Under the pieces are notes generated by a model that saw only the letters and a program-made list of their open reading frames with translations, ran no database searches and was not told the DNA's origin. Made by a program: the position numbers and the translations under genes. From assembly GCA_964348225.1 (NCBI GenBank), contig CAYGBM010000020.1, forward strand, positions 1 through 35,140: 35,140 nt of DNA, written 5' to 3'. This DNA is from CAYGBM01 sp964348225. Lineage in GTDB: Bacteria > Patescibacteriota > Minisyncoccia > Minisyncoccales > CG1-02-41-26. Positions 7,371 through 14,991 of this stretch are shown here, in pieces; positions within the stretch are counted from its first letter, which is position 1; every line of letters starts with the position of its first letter.

Positions 7371-8243
7371 ATGAAAGGCATGACTTTAATCGAATTATTA
7401 GTGGTTATTGTGATCCTTGGTGTTTTAATTGCTATTGCTATTCCTGTTATTTATCACTTTCAAAGAGAGTCAGATTTAAATGATAATTTTGAAGAGATTA
7501 TTAGTATTTTAAGGTTAGCTCAGAATAGGACATTGGCTTCGGAAGGAGCCAGCCAGTGGGGTGTTTATTTCACAACCACCACCGATCCTCATCAATACAC
7601 CTTGTTTAAGGGAGAGGGCTATGCTACCCGAGTTAGCTCCTCTGATGAGATCTATAAGCTTTCAAAAAGAGTTGAATTTCTTCAGATTGGTTTGCCGGGA
7701 GAAGAAGTAGTTTTTAACAGAATACTTGGCAGTACTAATCAATCGGGCCAGGTTTCTATTGGGCTGAAATCTGTTCCCAACAAGGTCAGAACGGTTTACA
7801 TTGAAACTTCTGGCGTGGTCCAAACAGCGACCTCTTCTGTTTCTGATGCAGACCGCATTAAGGATTCGCGTCATGTTCATATTGACTATACCCGAAGCAT
7901 TGCTACTTCCACTGAAAAGTTAATTTTAATTTTTGACAAAGGAGAGGCAACAGAAACCACAGAAGAAATCATAATTGCTGATAATCTGCAAGCAGGGCAG
8001 ATTTATTGGGAAGGAGAGGTTGATGTAGCGGGAGAAATCCAGAAATTGAAAATTCATACCCACCGTCTTAATGATCCTGACACCCAGATTTGCATCCATA
8101 GAGACCGAAGATATAACAATAAATCTCTTGATATAGATATCACTGATGATCCAGCCCCCTCTCCCGACCTCATAAGCTACACAGCTGAAGGAGCTACCAA
8201 TAAAGGACACTCTCAATACGTTTCAGAGCCAATATGGCAATAA
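7371..8243 (+). CDS. Type IV prepilin (pseudopilin-like), GspH/FimT-type
   Basis: Pilus subunit with a class III signal. The very short leader MKG is followed by MTLIELLVVIVILGVLIAIA, with cleavage after G3, E5 of the mature protein and a long hydrophobic helix. The remaining part of the 290-residue protein is a soluble, Thr/Ser-containing beta-rich domain ending in repeated polar segments. At 290 residues it is larger than a typical major pilin (about 150), so it may be a minor pilin or pseudopilin. Its last bases overlap the start of the next prepilin gene by 10 bases, showing translational coupling. The assignment to the prepilin class is secure; which pilin it is remains open. Confidence 0.88.
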   Translation: MKGMTLIELLVVIVILGVLIAIAIPVIYHFQRESDLNDNFEEIISILRLAQNRTLASEGASQWGVYFTTTTDPHQYTLFKGEGYATRVSSSDEIYKLSKRVEFLQIGLPGEEVVFNRILGSTNQSGQVSIGLKSVPNKVRTVYIETSGVVQTATSSVSDADRIKDSRHVHIDYTRSIATSTEKLILIFDKGEATETTEEIIIADNLQAGQIYWEGEVDVAGEIQKLKIHTHRLNDPDTQICIHRDRRYNNKSLDIDITDDPAPSPDLISYTAEGATNKGHSQYVSEPIWQ

Positions 8244-8740
8244 AGAAAAAAAACAAACAATCAAAAGGAGCGATTTTGGCAGAGCTTTTGATAGTTATAG
8301 CCATAATTGTAACTTCCCTTGTTTACCTTTTGGGAATTATTAATTTTTCTTTAAGAATTATTGGAGAAAAAAAGCGGGTCTACCAGGCAAATTTTCTAGC
8401 CAAGGAGGCAATGGAAGGTGTAAGGAATTTTAGAGACGGTACAAGTTGGGACGTAGATGGCCTTGGTGTTTTGACTGTTGGTGTGTCATATCACATAGAA
8501 AGCACCTCTACCCCGGAAGAATGGGATTTAGTGCTTGGGGAGGCAGCAAAGGATGGATTTACGGAGAAAATTGTTTTTTACGAGGTTCAAAGGGACGGGA
8601 ATGACGATATTGTTGAAAGTGGAGGGGCTGTTGATAGCGACACGAAAAAAGTAATTGTAACCATTTCTTGGACCCAAAGAAACAAACCCCAGCAAATAGA
8701 GGTAACAACCTATCTTACTAATTGGCAACAGACACTATGA
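8234..8740 (+). CDS. Minor prepilin, PilV/GspI-like
   Basis: 168 residues. The leader MAIKKKNKQSKG is followed by AILAELLIVIAIIVTSLVYL, with glycine before the cleavage site and a glutamate at position 5 (AILAE) of the mature protein. The segment YQANFLAKEAMEGVRNFRD is typical of PilV/GspI-type minor pilins. The gene overlaps the previous one by 10 bases and the next one by the ATGA at 8737-8740, so all three are translated together. It is likely part of the priming complex of minor pilins at the pilus tip. Confidence 0.85.
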   Translation: MAIKKKNKQSKGAILAELLIVIAIIVTSLVYLLGIINFSLRIIGEKKRVYQANFLAKEAMEGVRNFRDGTSWDVDGLGVLTVGVSYHIESTSTPEEWDLVLGEAAKDGFTEKIVFYEVQRDGNDDIVESGGAVDSDTKKVIVTISWTQRNKPQQIEVTTYLTNWQQTL

Positions 8741-9387
8741 TACTTAAAAAAAACAGCAATGAATCTAAACATATAAAGGGCTTTACCCCCACACCAGAAA
8801 GTTATGGGTGTAAGTATATAGATGGATGTGTGAAAAACGCGAAACCTATTCCCGAAAGCCACGAGCATAAGCGTATGATGTGGGGGTTTACCCTGATTGA
8901 GATTTTGATTTATACAGCCGTCTTTGCTGTTGTTATGGGAATACTTAGCGGTTTTATTGTTTGGGTTTATCGCTCTAATATTAAAGCTCAGACAATGAGA
9001 GAGACATTAAATAACGCTAGAAGAGCTGTTGAAATAATGGCTTATGAGATAAGGGAGGCAAGAAGCATCTATACGCCAACCACCACCTCTACCCAGCTTT
9101 CTTTAGAGACCTTACACTATTTGCCAGAGGGAGAATTATCCACCTACATTGATTTTTTTGTCTGCAGCAATAAGCTCTGTCTTAAAAAAGAGTCTAATCC
9201 TCCTTTTGCTGTAACTTCAGATAAAATGGTGGTTGAAAATCTGACTTTCAGCTCAATTGCCACTACGAGCACCATTCCCTCAGTTCAGATCGCTTTGGAG
9301 CTGAAATACAAAAACCCTTCTGGCAAGTCAGAATTTGAGGCTTCTGTTACAGTAACATCCACCGCCTCAATGAGGGCTTATTATTAA
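8737..9387 (+). CDS. Minor prepilin, PilW/GspJ-like, with an expanded leader
   Basis: 216 residues from the ATG that overlaps the previous stop (ATGA). The functional prepilin site is WGFTLIEILIYTAVF, with cleavage after G50. The leader is 50 residues instead of the usual 5-15. It contains a first imitation site, KGFTPTPES (cut position G15, but lacking E5), then 35 extra residues up to the real GF. The extra part is bounded by the arms of a palindromic repeat (8781-8793 and 8879-8891) also found at 114-155. Alternatively, translation may start at ATG 8875 or 8878, which would give a tiny MMWG or MWG leader. Downstream sequence matches PilW/GspJ-type minor pilins (NARRAVEIMAYEIREA). Confidence 0.85.
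   Translation: MILKKNSNESKHIKGFTPTPESYGCKYIDGCVKNAKPIPESHEHKRMMWGFTLIEILIYTAVFAVVMGILSGFIVWVYRSNIKAQTMRETLNNARRAVEIMAYEIREARSIYTPTTTSTQLSLETLHYLPEGELSTYIDFFVCSNKLCLKKESNPPFAVTSDKMVVENLTFSSIATTSTIPSVQIALELKYKNPSGKSEFEASVTVTSTASMRAYY
8781..8891 (+). repeat. Palindromic element inserted in a prepilin leader
   Basis: The left arm 8781-8799 is identical to 114-132, and the right arm 8879-8891 to 143-155. The direct repeat TTTACC at both ends (8782-8787 and 8887-8892) looks like a target duplication or a shared border. The insert is 105 bases (35 codons), so the prepilin frame is kept. Confidence 0.8.
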
Positions 9388-9413
9388 AACAAAAAACAGC
9401 TTAAAACAATCCT

Positions 9414-10673
9414 ATGCAAGCTAAACCAAAAAACAAAGGATTTGTTGCCATTCTTGTTACAATCATAATATTGGTGGCAATGATTACCATAAGTCATAGT
9501 GTGAGTGGTTTAGTTATTGCTCAGCATAGAATTTCAGCTGATGTTCTAAAATCAACCCAGGCTTACTTGGCAGCAGAATCTGGCATTGAAGATATACTTT
9601 TGAGGTTTGAAAAGAACGAGAACTGGTCAACCCCTTACACTTTGAATGTGGGCGGAGCCACAACTACCGTGGATATATCGGACATCGTTGGAGGGACAAG
9701 AACAGTTACTTCAGAAGGAGATTTGGCGGACCGCATCAGAAAGCTTCAGCTCGTTTACCAAATAACGGCTGATGAGATTTCTTTTCGCTATGGCGCTCAA
9801 GTCGGGGATGGGGGCATGGAAATGGATAATAATTCCAGGATAAAGGGCAATGTTTTTTCTAACGGCAGTGTGGTTTCTCCTAACAAGGGCTACATAGACG
9901 GCACTATCAAGGTAGCTACCATAGGAAGCAAAATCGAGGAATTGATTGTTCAAGATGATGCTTACACCCATAACTGCAAAAACTGTACTATTGGAGGCAA
10001 CCTGTATTTTTCCGGTGGCAGTAAACAGAACTGCACTTCTACTTTAGGAGAAAAAAGCCATCCCACCACAACAGCTCAAGCTTTGCCTATAAGCCAGGAG
10101 CTTATTGACAAGTGGAAAGATGAGGCTGAGTTAGGAGGTGTTATAGTAGGCGATTATACTGTACCCGGAGGGGCTACTGTTTATCTTGGTCCTAAAAAAA
10201 TTACTGGCACCACCACGATTGAAAACAACGCAACATTGATTTTAACAGGCACTTTATGGGTGGAGAACAACATTATTATTAAAAATGGAGCCACTGTGAA
10301 GCTTGACCCAGGCTCTTACTGGGGGCTTTCTGGTATTTTTATGGCTGATGGAAAAATTTCTATAAAGCCCGGCGTATCCTTAGAGGGTTCGGGCATAGGA
10401 GGAAGCTATCTTTTGCTTCTTTCCACCAATTCCTCTTTGGTTAAAACAAGCCCTGCCATTGAGATAGATAATACTACAGCAGGTGGAATATTTTACGCTA
10501 ACAACGGCTTAATTGTTGTTAAAAACAACGTTGAAGCCAGAGAAGTAACAGCCTATCAGGTTTACCTTGAAGAAAACGCTGAAGTTAATTATGAAACTGG
10601 ATTAATGGATACTGAGTTTTCAAGCGGTCCTGGCGGTTCTTGGGAAGTAGGGGGCTGGCGAGAAGTAGAATAA
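9414..10673 (+). CDS. PilX-like minor pilin with a beta-helix-like domain
   Basis: 419 residues. The N-terminus MQAKPKNKG followed by FVAILVTIIILVAMITI is prepilin-like but has no glutamate at position 5, as seen in PilX-type proteins. The helix region ends in QAYLAAESGIEDILLR, a typical PilX feature. From about residue 135 the chain carries many short hydrophobic strands with G/N turns (KGNVFSNGSVV, ATLILTGTLWVENNIIIKNG), suggesting a right-handed beta helix. A possible disulfide-forming cluster is at HNCKNCTIGG. It is the largest pilin of the locus and would suit a tip adhesin. The domain is read from composition only. Confidence 0.75.
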   Translation: MQAKPKNKGFVAILVTIIILVAMITISHSVSGLVIAQHRISADVLKSTQAYLAAESGIEDILLRFEKNENWSTPYTLNVGGATTTVDISDIVGGTRTVTSEGDLADRIRKLQLVYQITADEISFRYGAQVGDGGMEMDNNSRIKGNVFSNGSVVSPNKGYIDGTIKVATIGSKIEELIVQDDAYTHNCKNCTIGGNLYFSGGSKQNCTSTLGEKSHPTTTAQALPISQELIDKWKDEAELGGVIVGDYTVPGGATVYLGPKKITGTTTIENNATLILTGTLWVENNIIIKNGATVKLDPGSYWGLSGIFMADGKISIKPGVSLEGSGIGGSYLLLLSTNSSLVKTSPAIEIDNTTAGGIFYANNGLIVVKNNVEAREVTAYQVYLEENAEVNYETGLMDTEFSSGPGGSWEVGGWREVE

Positions 10674-10692
10674 AATTACGAAAGCAGTAAAT

Positions 10693-11775
10693 ATGAATAT
10701 TTTTTCACAAAAGACAGAGGCTTTTGGCCTTGATGTTTCAGATTTTTCCTTGAAGCTGGCAAAACTTGAGAAAGCCGGCGATGCTTTAAGGCTGGCTTCT
10801 TTCGGTGAGGCAGAAATTCCCCCGGGGTTTATTGAGAATGGGGAAGTCAAAGAAGAATCGAGGCTTAGCGAGATTATTAAGAGAGCCTTAAGCAATATTC
10901 AGGGGAAAAAGCTGAGAACAAATTATGCAATTGTATCCTTGCCCGAGGAAAAGTCTTTTTTGGATGTTTTAGAGATACCGTTCCTGAAAGAAGAAGAAAT
11001 AGAAACAGCTGTTAGGTTCGAAGCCGAAAATTATATTCCCCTTAGTTTAGAAGAGGTTTATTTTGATTTCGAAAAAATCCAGCCCCTCTCTAAAAAACAA
11101 AAGAAACAAGAAGTGTTGATTGTGGCAATTGCAAGAACTATTGTAGATTCTTATTTAGGTGCTTTTAAAAAAGCAGGGCTGCAGGTAAAGGCTATGGAAA
11201 TTGAAGGCTTGGCTGTGGTTAGAGCCCTAATCAGAAGAAGTAGTTTAACCAAACCTCTTTTGCTCATTGATTTTGGCGGTAGCAGAACAAGCTTTATGAT
11301 ATTCTCAGGAAGAAGCCTAAGGTTTACCTCAACCATTCCTATATCTTCCCAGGGTTTAACCAAGGTGGTTGCAGACACCTTTAGGGTTTCCCCAGAAAAA
11401 GCCGAAATATTAAAAAGAGAGCATGGCCTGGAGGGAGAAAAAAAGGTTTCCAATGCAATCATCCCCCCCTTAAAGGACTTGGCAAAGCAGATAAAAGCGC
11501 ATCTGGAATATTATCATTCTCACGCTGAAAAAAATCTGGCATTAGCTGATGGAAAAACAGTAGAAAGTATTTTGCTTTGCGGAGGAGGGGCGAATTTGAA
11601 AGGGCTGGCTTCATTTTTAACATCGGTTCTTAAAATTGAGGTTAAGCTTGGCAATCCCTGGATTAATATTTTGAGAAAAGGTGCTTTAAAAGAAATACCG
11701 GGTTTGCCTTTTGAGCAATCTTTGGGCTACACTACCGCCTTAGGTTTGGCTCTAAGAGCTATATATGAGCATTAA
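10693..11775 (+). CDS. pilM: Pilus assembly protein PilM
   Basis: Actin-like cytoplasmic ATPase-fold protein that binds PilN and links the motor to the alignment complex. The 360-residue length is normal. Visible are the first phosphate-binding strand GLDVSDFSLKLAKL, the region VSLPEEKSFLDVLEIPFLKE, the second strand LLIDFGGSRTSFMIF, and the adenosine-side motif LLCGGGANLKGLASFL. All are characteristic of PilM/FtsA-type folds. The gene overlaps pilN by 11 bases (11765-11775), which supports coupled synthesis of partners. Confidence 0.93.
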   Translation: MNIFSQKTEAFGLDVSDFSLKLAKLEKAGDALRLASFGEAEIPPGFIENGEVKEESRLSEIIKRALSNIQGKKLRTNYAIVSLPEEKSFLDVLEIPFLKEEEIETAVRFEAENYIPLSLEEVYFDFEKIQPLSKKQKKQEVLIVAIARTIVDSYLGAFKKAGLQVKAMEIEGLAVVRALIRRSSLTKPLLLIDFGGSRTSFMIFSGRSLRFTSTIPISSQGLTKVVADTFRVSPEKAEILKREHGLEGEKKVSNAIIPPLKDLAKQIKAHLEYYHSHAEKNLALADGKTVESILLCGGGANLKGLASFLTSVLKIEVKLGNPWINILRKGALKEIPGLPFEQSLGYTTALGLALRAIYEH

Positions 11776-12334
11776 TTTATTACCAGAACAAGCAAAGAAG
11801 GAACTCCGGCTTGCTGCAGTTCAAAAAAAAGTTTTTGCTATTTCTGTTTTTATTGTAATATTCTTTTTGCTCCTGATGCTTATTTTTCTCGCCCTGAGTG
11901 TTTTTATCTCTTCTCGAGCTGGTTTTCTCAGGGGACTTGTCCTGGAAAGGGAAGAAGAACTGAAAGCAGCTCAATTTCAAGGTTTCAAAAACATAATCGA
12001 AACAACCAACCAAAATCTCTCTAAAACCCAGAGACTTTGGCAGCAAGAGATTTCGATAACTTCTTTTTTTGAGGAGATTACCTCTTTAACCCCCGAGGCA
12101 ATTTATTTTAAAGAGCTTTCTTTCAAAAAGATTATTCAAGGCTCAAGCGCTATTGCTTATGTTCGTATTTCTGGTTTTGCTCCAACAAGGGAAGTGTTGT
12201 TTTCTTTCAGAGAAATCCTTGAAAAAGACGAACGTTTTCAAAATATCTATTTTCCACCTTCCTGTTGGGTCAATCCAACTAATATTGAGTTTTCTTTGGA
12301 TTTTAAATATATTCCCAAGCAAAAAGGAGATTAG
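11765..12334 (+). CDS. pilN: PilN-like pilus alignment protein
   Basis: 189 residues. The N-terminus MSINLLPEQAKKELRLA carries the NLLP motif that PilN uses to contact PilM. One membrane helix (about 22-50) follows, then a coiled-coil stretch and a ferredoxin-like periplasmic domain (YVRISGFAPTREVLFSFREIL). The overlap with pilM and the following pilO-like gene confirm the identity. The length matches PilN (about 180-200). Confidence 0.85.
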   Translation: MSINLLPEQAKKELRLAAVQKKVFAISVFIVIFFLLLMLIFLALSVFISSRAGFLRGLVLEREEELKAAQFQGFKNIIETTNQNLSKTQRLWQQEISITSFFEEITSLTPEAIYFKELSFKKIIQGSSAIAYVRISGFAPTREVLFSFREILEKDERFQNIYFPPSCWVNPTNIEFSLDFKYIPKQKGD

Positions 12335-12371
12335 GGCTAAATTAGCCGTTAAATAGCCCATTCTAAACTCA

Positions 12372-12950
12372 ATGATTTCTTCAAAAAGAAAATTATATCT
12401 AACTTTCGCTGTCTTCGGGTGTATTTTTGCTGCTCTGATAATTTGTGGTATCCTCCCTCTTTTTACTAAAGTACGAGATAATTCACGGGATTTGGTTCGG
12501 CAAAAAACCGCTTTAAATCTTTTTCAGGCCCAGCTATCCAGTTTAGCTGACTTCCAGAAGAAATACCCTCTTTATCAAGAATATTTAACAAAGATTAAGA
12601 ACTCTTTTGTTGATCCCACAGCCCCCATTAATTTTATGGAGTTTTTGGAGGCTCAAGCTGAAAAGGCAGGTCTTCGAATAAAAATTTCGGCTCTCTCTTC
12701 TTCTCAAACATCTCCTGGTTTTTGGTTAAGCACTCAACTTGAGATTTCTTTGGCAGGAAGCCTCAAGAACTGCTTGAGATTTCTGGAAGAGTTGCAGCAC
12801 AGCCCTTGGTTGGTTGAAATTTTTGAGTTAAGCATTGGAAGATTGCATGAAAGTGTATTTGGAAGAGAAGAATCCAAAAGCCTTACCCCTAATGACATGT
12901 ATTGTGCAGTATCTTTAAAGGTGTTTTCAGGGGAGGATTCGGCAAAATAG
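12372..12950 (+). CDS. pilO: PilO-like pilus alignment protein
   Basis: 192 residues with one N-terminal membrane helix (about 9-30), then a helical region, then an alpha-beta domain containing NFMEFLEAQAEKAGLRIKIS and SLAGSLKNCLRFLEELQHSP. The latter is typical of the ferredoxin-like fold of PilO. It should pair with the PilN-like protein in the membrane. Sequence conservation of PilO is low, so this call relies on position, size and topology. Confidence 0.75.
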   Translation: MISSKRKLYLTFAVFGCIFAALIICGILPLFTKVRDNSRDLVRQKTALNLFQAQLSSLADFQKKYPLYQEYLTKIKNSFVDPTAPINFMEFLEAQAEKAGLRIKISALSSSQTSPGFWLSTQLEISLAGSLKNCLRFLEELQHSPWLVEIFELSIGRLHESVFGREESKSLTPNDMYCAVSLKVFSGEDSAK

Positions 12951-12978
12951 AGGAGCATAAAAAAACAGGATATAAAAA

Positions 12979-13275
12979 ATGAAGATAAAATCTCTTAAAA
13001 TTAAACAAAGCTTGGTTGGTCTTTTGAAGAAATTCTGGCAAAAGTTGTTTCTACTGATGATTTTGCTTTTAGTTTTGGATTTAATTTTGGCGGGAATTTT
13101 GTTTAACCAATACTACTTAAAGGTAGAAGAAGAGGAGATTGAAGTGCCTTCGCCCTTAACAATTAATGAAGCTTTGTTGAATCAGTTTTCTTCAGAGTGG
13201 CAGAGAAGAGAAGAGGTTTCCCAGTCAGCTGCAACAAAATATTATCCCAATCCCTTTCAAGCCAGGGTACAATAA
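12979..13275 (+). CDS. Small membrane protein at the end of the pilus locus
   Basis: 98 residues. The basic N-terminus is followed by one hydrophobic helix (about 23-46) and a short acidic extracytoplasmic tail (VEEEEIEVPSPLTI). AGGA at 12967-12970 is a usable ribosome-binding site for the ATG at 12979. It takes the position of pilP in classical pilMNOP operons but has neither a lipobox nor a PilP beta domain. No function can be named; a link to the PilNO complex is inferred from position. Confidence 0.7.
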   Translation: MKIKSLKIKQSLVGLLKKFWQKLFLLMILLLVLDLILAGILFNQYYLKVEEEEIEVPSPLTINEALLNQFSSEWQRREEVSQSAATKYYPNPFQARVQ

Positions 13276-13282
13276 TCTGTGT

Positions 13283-13319
13283 TTGACTAAAACCGGATTT
13301 TTTGTTATTATAAAAATCC
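13283..13319 (+). promoter_or_regulatory. Candidate tRNA promoter overlapping a terminator-like hairpin
   Basis: TTGACT (13283-13288), 17 bases, TATTAT (13306-13311) is a good sigma-70-type promoter for the tRNA-Arg/tRNA-His unit. The hairpin GGATTTTT (13295-13302)/AAAAATCC (13312-13319) overlaps it and may end the pilus transcript. The rest of 13320-13415 shows no clear feature. Confidence 0.45.
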
Positions 13320-13415
13320 ATCTTCAGCTGTTACATTTATTGTCGTGATATAAGTAGATAATCAGTAGCCTTCAGGGCCGAGGGGTGGCAGTTTATCCTA
13401 TTACTTTTTACTTTT

Positions 13416-13487
13416 GCCCCCATAGCTTAATGGATAAAGCACTTGTCTTCTAAACAGGATATCTAGGTTCGACTCCTGGTGGGGGCA
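13416..13487 (+). tRNA. tRNA-Arg(UCU)
   Basis: 72-base cloverleaf. Acceptor GCCCCCA/TGGGGGC; anticodon loop CTTCTAA gives UCU, which reads AGA/AGG. CCA is not encoded. A palindromic module starts 5 bases downstream. Confidence 0.94.
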
Positions 13488-13491
13488 CATT

Positions 13492-13560
13492 AGAGCTGCT
13501 TAGCGAGGCTTTGCCGAGCTTAGCAGATCTTATGTCTGCCGAAACGAAGTGTAGGCAGAC
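13492..13560. repeat. tRNA-associated palindromic pair between tRNA-Arg and tRNA-His
   Basis: First hairpin AGAGCTGCT (13492-13500)/AGCAGATCT (13522-13530), one mismatch. A short TATG linker follows, then the second hairpin GTCTGCC (13534-13540)/GGCAGAC (13554-13560) with loop GAAACGAAGTGTA. Confidence 0.85.
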
Positions 13561-13589
13561 AAAGAAAACTCAAAAGCTAAAAATCAAAT

Positions 13590-13662
13590 GGTGGCTGTGG
13601 TGTAATGGTTAACACTGCTCCCTGTGGAGGAGCCGAAGCCGGTTCGAGTCCGGTCAGCCACC
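13590..13662 (+). tRNA. tRNA-His(GUG)
   Basis: 73 bases including the encoded G at -1 (13590), which pairs with C73 (13662) and is the histidine identity mark. Acceptor GTGGCTG/CAGCCAC; anticodon loop CTGTGGA gives GUG. T arm GGTTCGAGTCC. Confidence 0.95.
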
Positions 13663-13678
13663 CACCCACCCAGAAAAG

Positions 13679-13706
13679 AAAATACCCTGCTAAAGCAGGG
13701 TATTTT
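13679..13706. terminator. Bidirectional terminator between tRNA-His and the protease gene
   Basis: Perfect 12-bp stem AAAATACCCTGC (13679-13690)/GCAGGGTATTTT (13695-13706) with a TAAA loop. A-rich and T-rich borders serve both converging transcripts. Confidence 0.88.
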
Positions 13707-13710
13707 CTGC

Positions 13711-13736
13711 TATTAGGGTCAGACCTATGTCTGACA
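13711..13736. repeat. TTAGGGTC palindrome, copy 1
   Basis: TTAGGGTCAGACCTATG followed by TCTGAC; the stem is GTCAGA/TCTGAC. A related element with a different stem is at 30776-30797. Both lie directly at the 3' end of a gene that faces a terminator. Confidence 0.55.
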
Positions 13737-14780
13737 CTATTTTTTCTCGCCGAGGATGATTTTTAAGACTTTCTCTTTGCCTTTTCTGAGAATTTTTACA
13801 GGCAAGGTTTGTCCGATTTTATACTCCTGAAGGATATCAGACACAGAAAATTTCTGGTCAACAGCTTTTTCTCCAATCTTCAAAATTATGTCTGCTTCTT
13901 TGATACCAGCTTTGTAAGCCGGGCTTCCAGGCACAACAGCCTCTCTGATTCCTCTTTGGCTTGCAGGCTCTGATATTACCAAAGCGCCGTGTCCAACAGG
14001 CAGGCGGAACTTCTCCTGAAGCGCCTTGTTGATTGGCACATATCTTATTCCTAAGAAAGGCTGGCGGATTCTGCCGTATTTTTTAAGCTCCTCTAAGTCC
14101 TTTTTGGCATTGTTAATTGGTAAAGCAAAACCAATATTTTCCGCCCCAAAGACCATTGCAGCATTAATACCAATGGCTTTTCCATCAATGTCAACTAAGG
14201 GTCCACCGGAATTTCCGGGATTGATGGCAGCATCGGTTTGAATTAGCCCTCTCAGTCTTGTGCTTTCTAAAGTAATGTCGCTTTGAGCCCTGATTTCCCG
14301 GCTCAAGCCGGAAACCACTCCAGTTGAAACAGTGTTCCGGAAAAGCCCTAAGGCATTGCCAATAGCAATAACGGTTTGTCCTAGTTCAAGGTCTGATGAG
14401 CTACCAAGGATTACTGTTGGCAGGGGAGTTTTTTTAGAGCCAGAGCCAACTTCTATTTTTAAAATAGCTATGTCATTTATTGGGTCACGGGCTAAAATCT
14501 TAGGCTTTAGCTGTTTGCCATTCTGCAAAACAACTATATAGCTTGCTGTTGGGTCTTCAATAACATGGCGGTTAGTCAATATTATTCCGTCTTCAGAAAC
14601 AATAAATCCAGAGCCTCCTCCCAGCCTGACTTTTTTCCTTTTTGGAGGCGACATAAAAGCCCCTCCGAACATATCAAAAGGGGAATCAAAAAATTCCAAA
14701 TATTTTGACATGGTTATACTCACTACCGCTGGCAGAACTTTTTTGACAGCCCTTATAACTTGGGAGCCTTCTTTTGGCAT
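13737..14780 (-). CDS. HtrA/DegP-like serine protease with one PDZ domain
   Basis: 347 residues. The chymotrypsin-fold domain has the complete triad: H72 in TNRHVI, D103 in INDIAIL and S191 in GNSGGP. It is followed by one PDZ domain (about 240-345) with GSPAYKAGIKEADIILKIG. Family members normally reach the cell envelope through a signal peptide or membrane anchor. Here the protein starts MPKEGSQVIRAVKKVLPAVV with no hydrophobic anchor, and an in-frame stop (TAG) three codons upstream rules out a longer start. It may be cytoplasmic, or its N-terminus may have changed. It is transcribed alone, divergent from the tRNA-Arg(CCU) unit. The protease call is secure; the location is not. Confidence 0.94.
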   Translation of the reverse strand: MPKEGSQVIRAVKKVLPAVVSITMSKYLEFFDSPFDMFGGAFMSPPKRKKVRLGGGSGFIVSEDGIILTNRHVIEDPTASYIVVLQNGKQLKPKILARDPINDIAILKIEVGSGSKKTPLPTVILGSSSDLELGQTVIAIGNALGLFRNTVSTGVVSGLSREIRAQSDITLESTRLRGLIQTDAAINPGNSGGPLVDIDGKAIGINAAMVFGAENIGFALPINNAKKDLEELKKYGRIRQPFLGIRYVPINKALQEKFRLPVGHGALVISEPASQRGIREAVVPGSPAYKAGIKEADIILKIGEKAVDQKFSVSDILQEYKIGQTLPVKILRKGKEKVLKIILGEKK

Positions 14781-14806
14781 ATTATTCTATTTTACCACAA
14801 AATTTA

Positions 14807-14835
14807 TTGAAAACAAAGGCAAAGTTTGGTATATT
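14807..14835 (+). promoter_or_regulatory. Promoter of the tRNA-Arg(CCU) unit
   Basis: TTGAAA (14807-14812), 17 bases, TATATT (14830-14835). Transcription would start near 14842, just before the truncated tRNA at 14845, so the remnant is probably transcribed. Confidence 0.55.
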
Positions 14836-14844
14836 CAAAACATA

Positions 14845-14898
14845 GCCTTCATAGCTCAACAGGATAGAGCGGTTCCCTCCTAAGGAATAAATCCAGGC
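14845..14898 (+). pseudogene. Truncated tRNA-Arg(CCU) 5' part
   Basis: It reads like a tRNA from the acceptor 5' strand (GCCTTCA) through the D arm to a well-paired anticodon arm (GTTCC, loop CTCCTAA, GGAAT; anticodon CCU), then loses the T arm and acceptor 3' strand. The sequence then continues with GCCCCGTTAC and, 10 to 15 bases on, the intact tRNA-Arg with the same anticodon. No matching TGAAGGC was found downstream, so it is not a split gene with a nearby second half. Confidence 0.65.
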
Positions 14899-14914
14899 CC
14901 GCCCCGTTACTTTT

Positions 14915-14987
14915 GCCCCTGTAGTTTAACAGGATAAAACAAGAGACTCCTAAGCTTTAGATAGAGGTTCGAGTCCTCTCGGGGGCA
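14915..14987 (+). tRNA. tRNA-Arg(CCU)
   Basis: 73 bases. Acceptor GCCCCTG/CGGGGGC; anticodon loop CTCCTAA gives CCU, reading AGG. T arm AGGTTCGAGTCCT. The anticodon stem has an A-G mismatch and is weaker than in the truncated copy just upstream. Confidence 0.88.
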
Positions 14988-14991
14988 CATT

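Noticed and set aside
11780..12046. Minus-strand and shifted frames in the pilN/pilO region
   Set aside because: They overlap the conserved pilN-like frame and show no family motifs.
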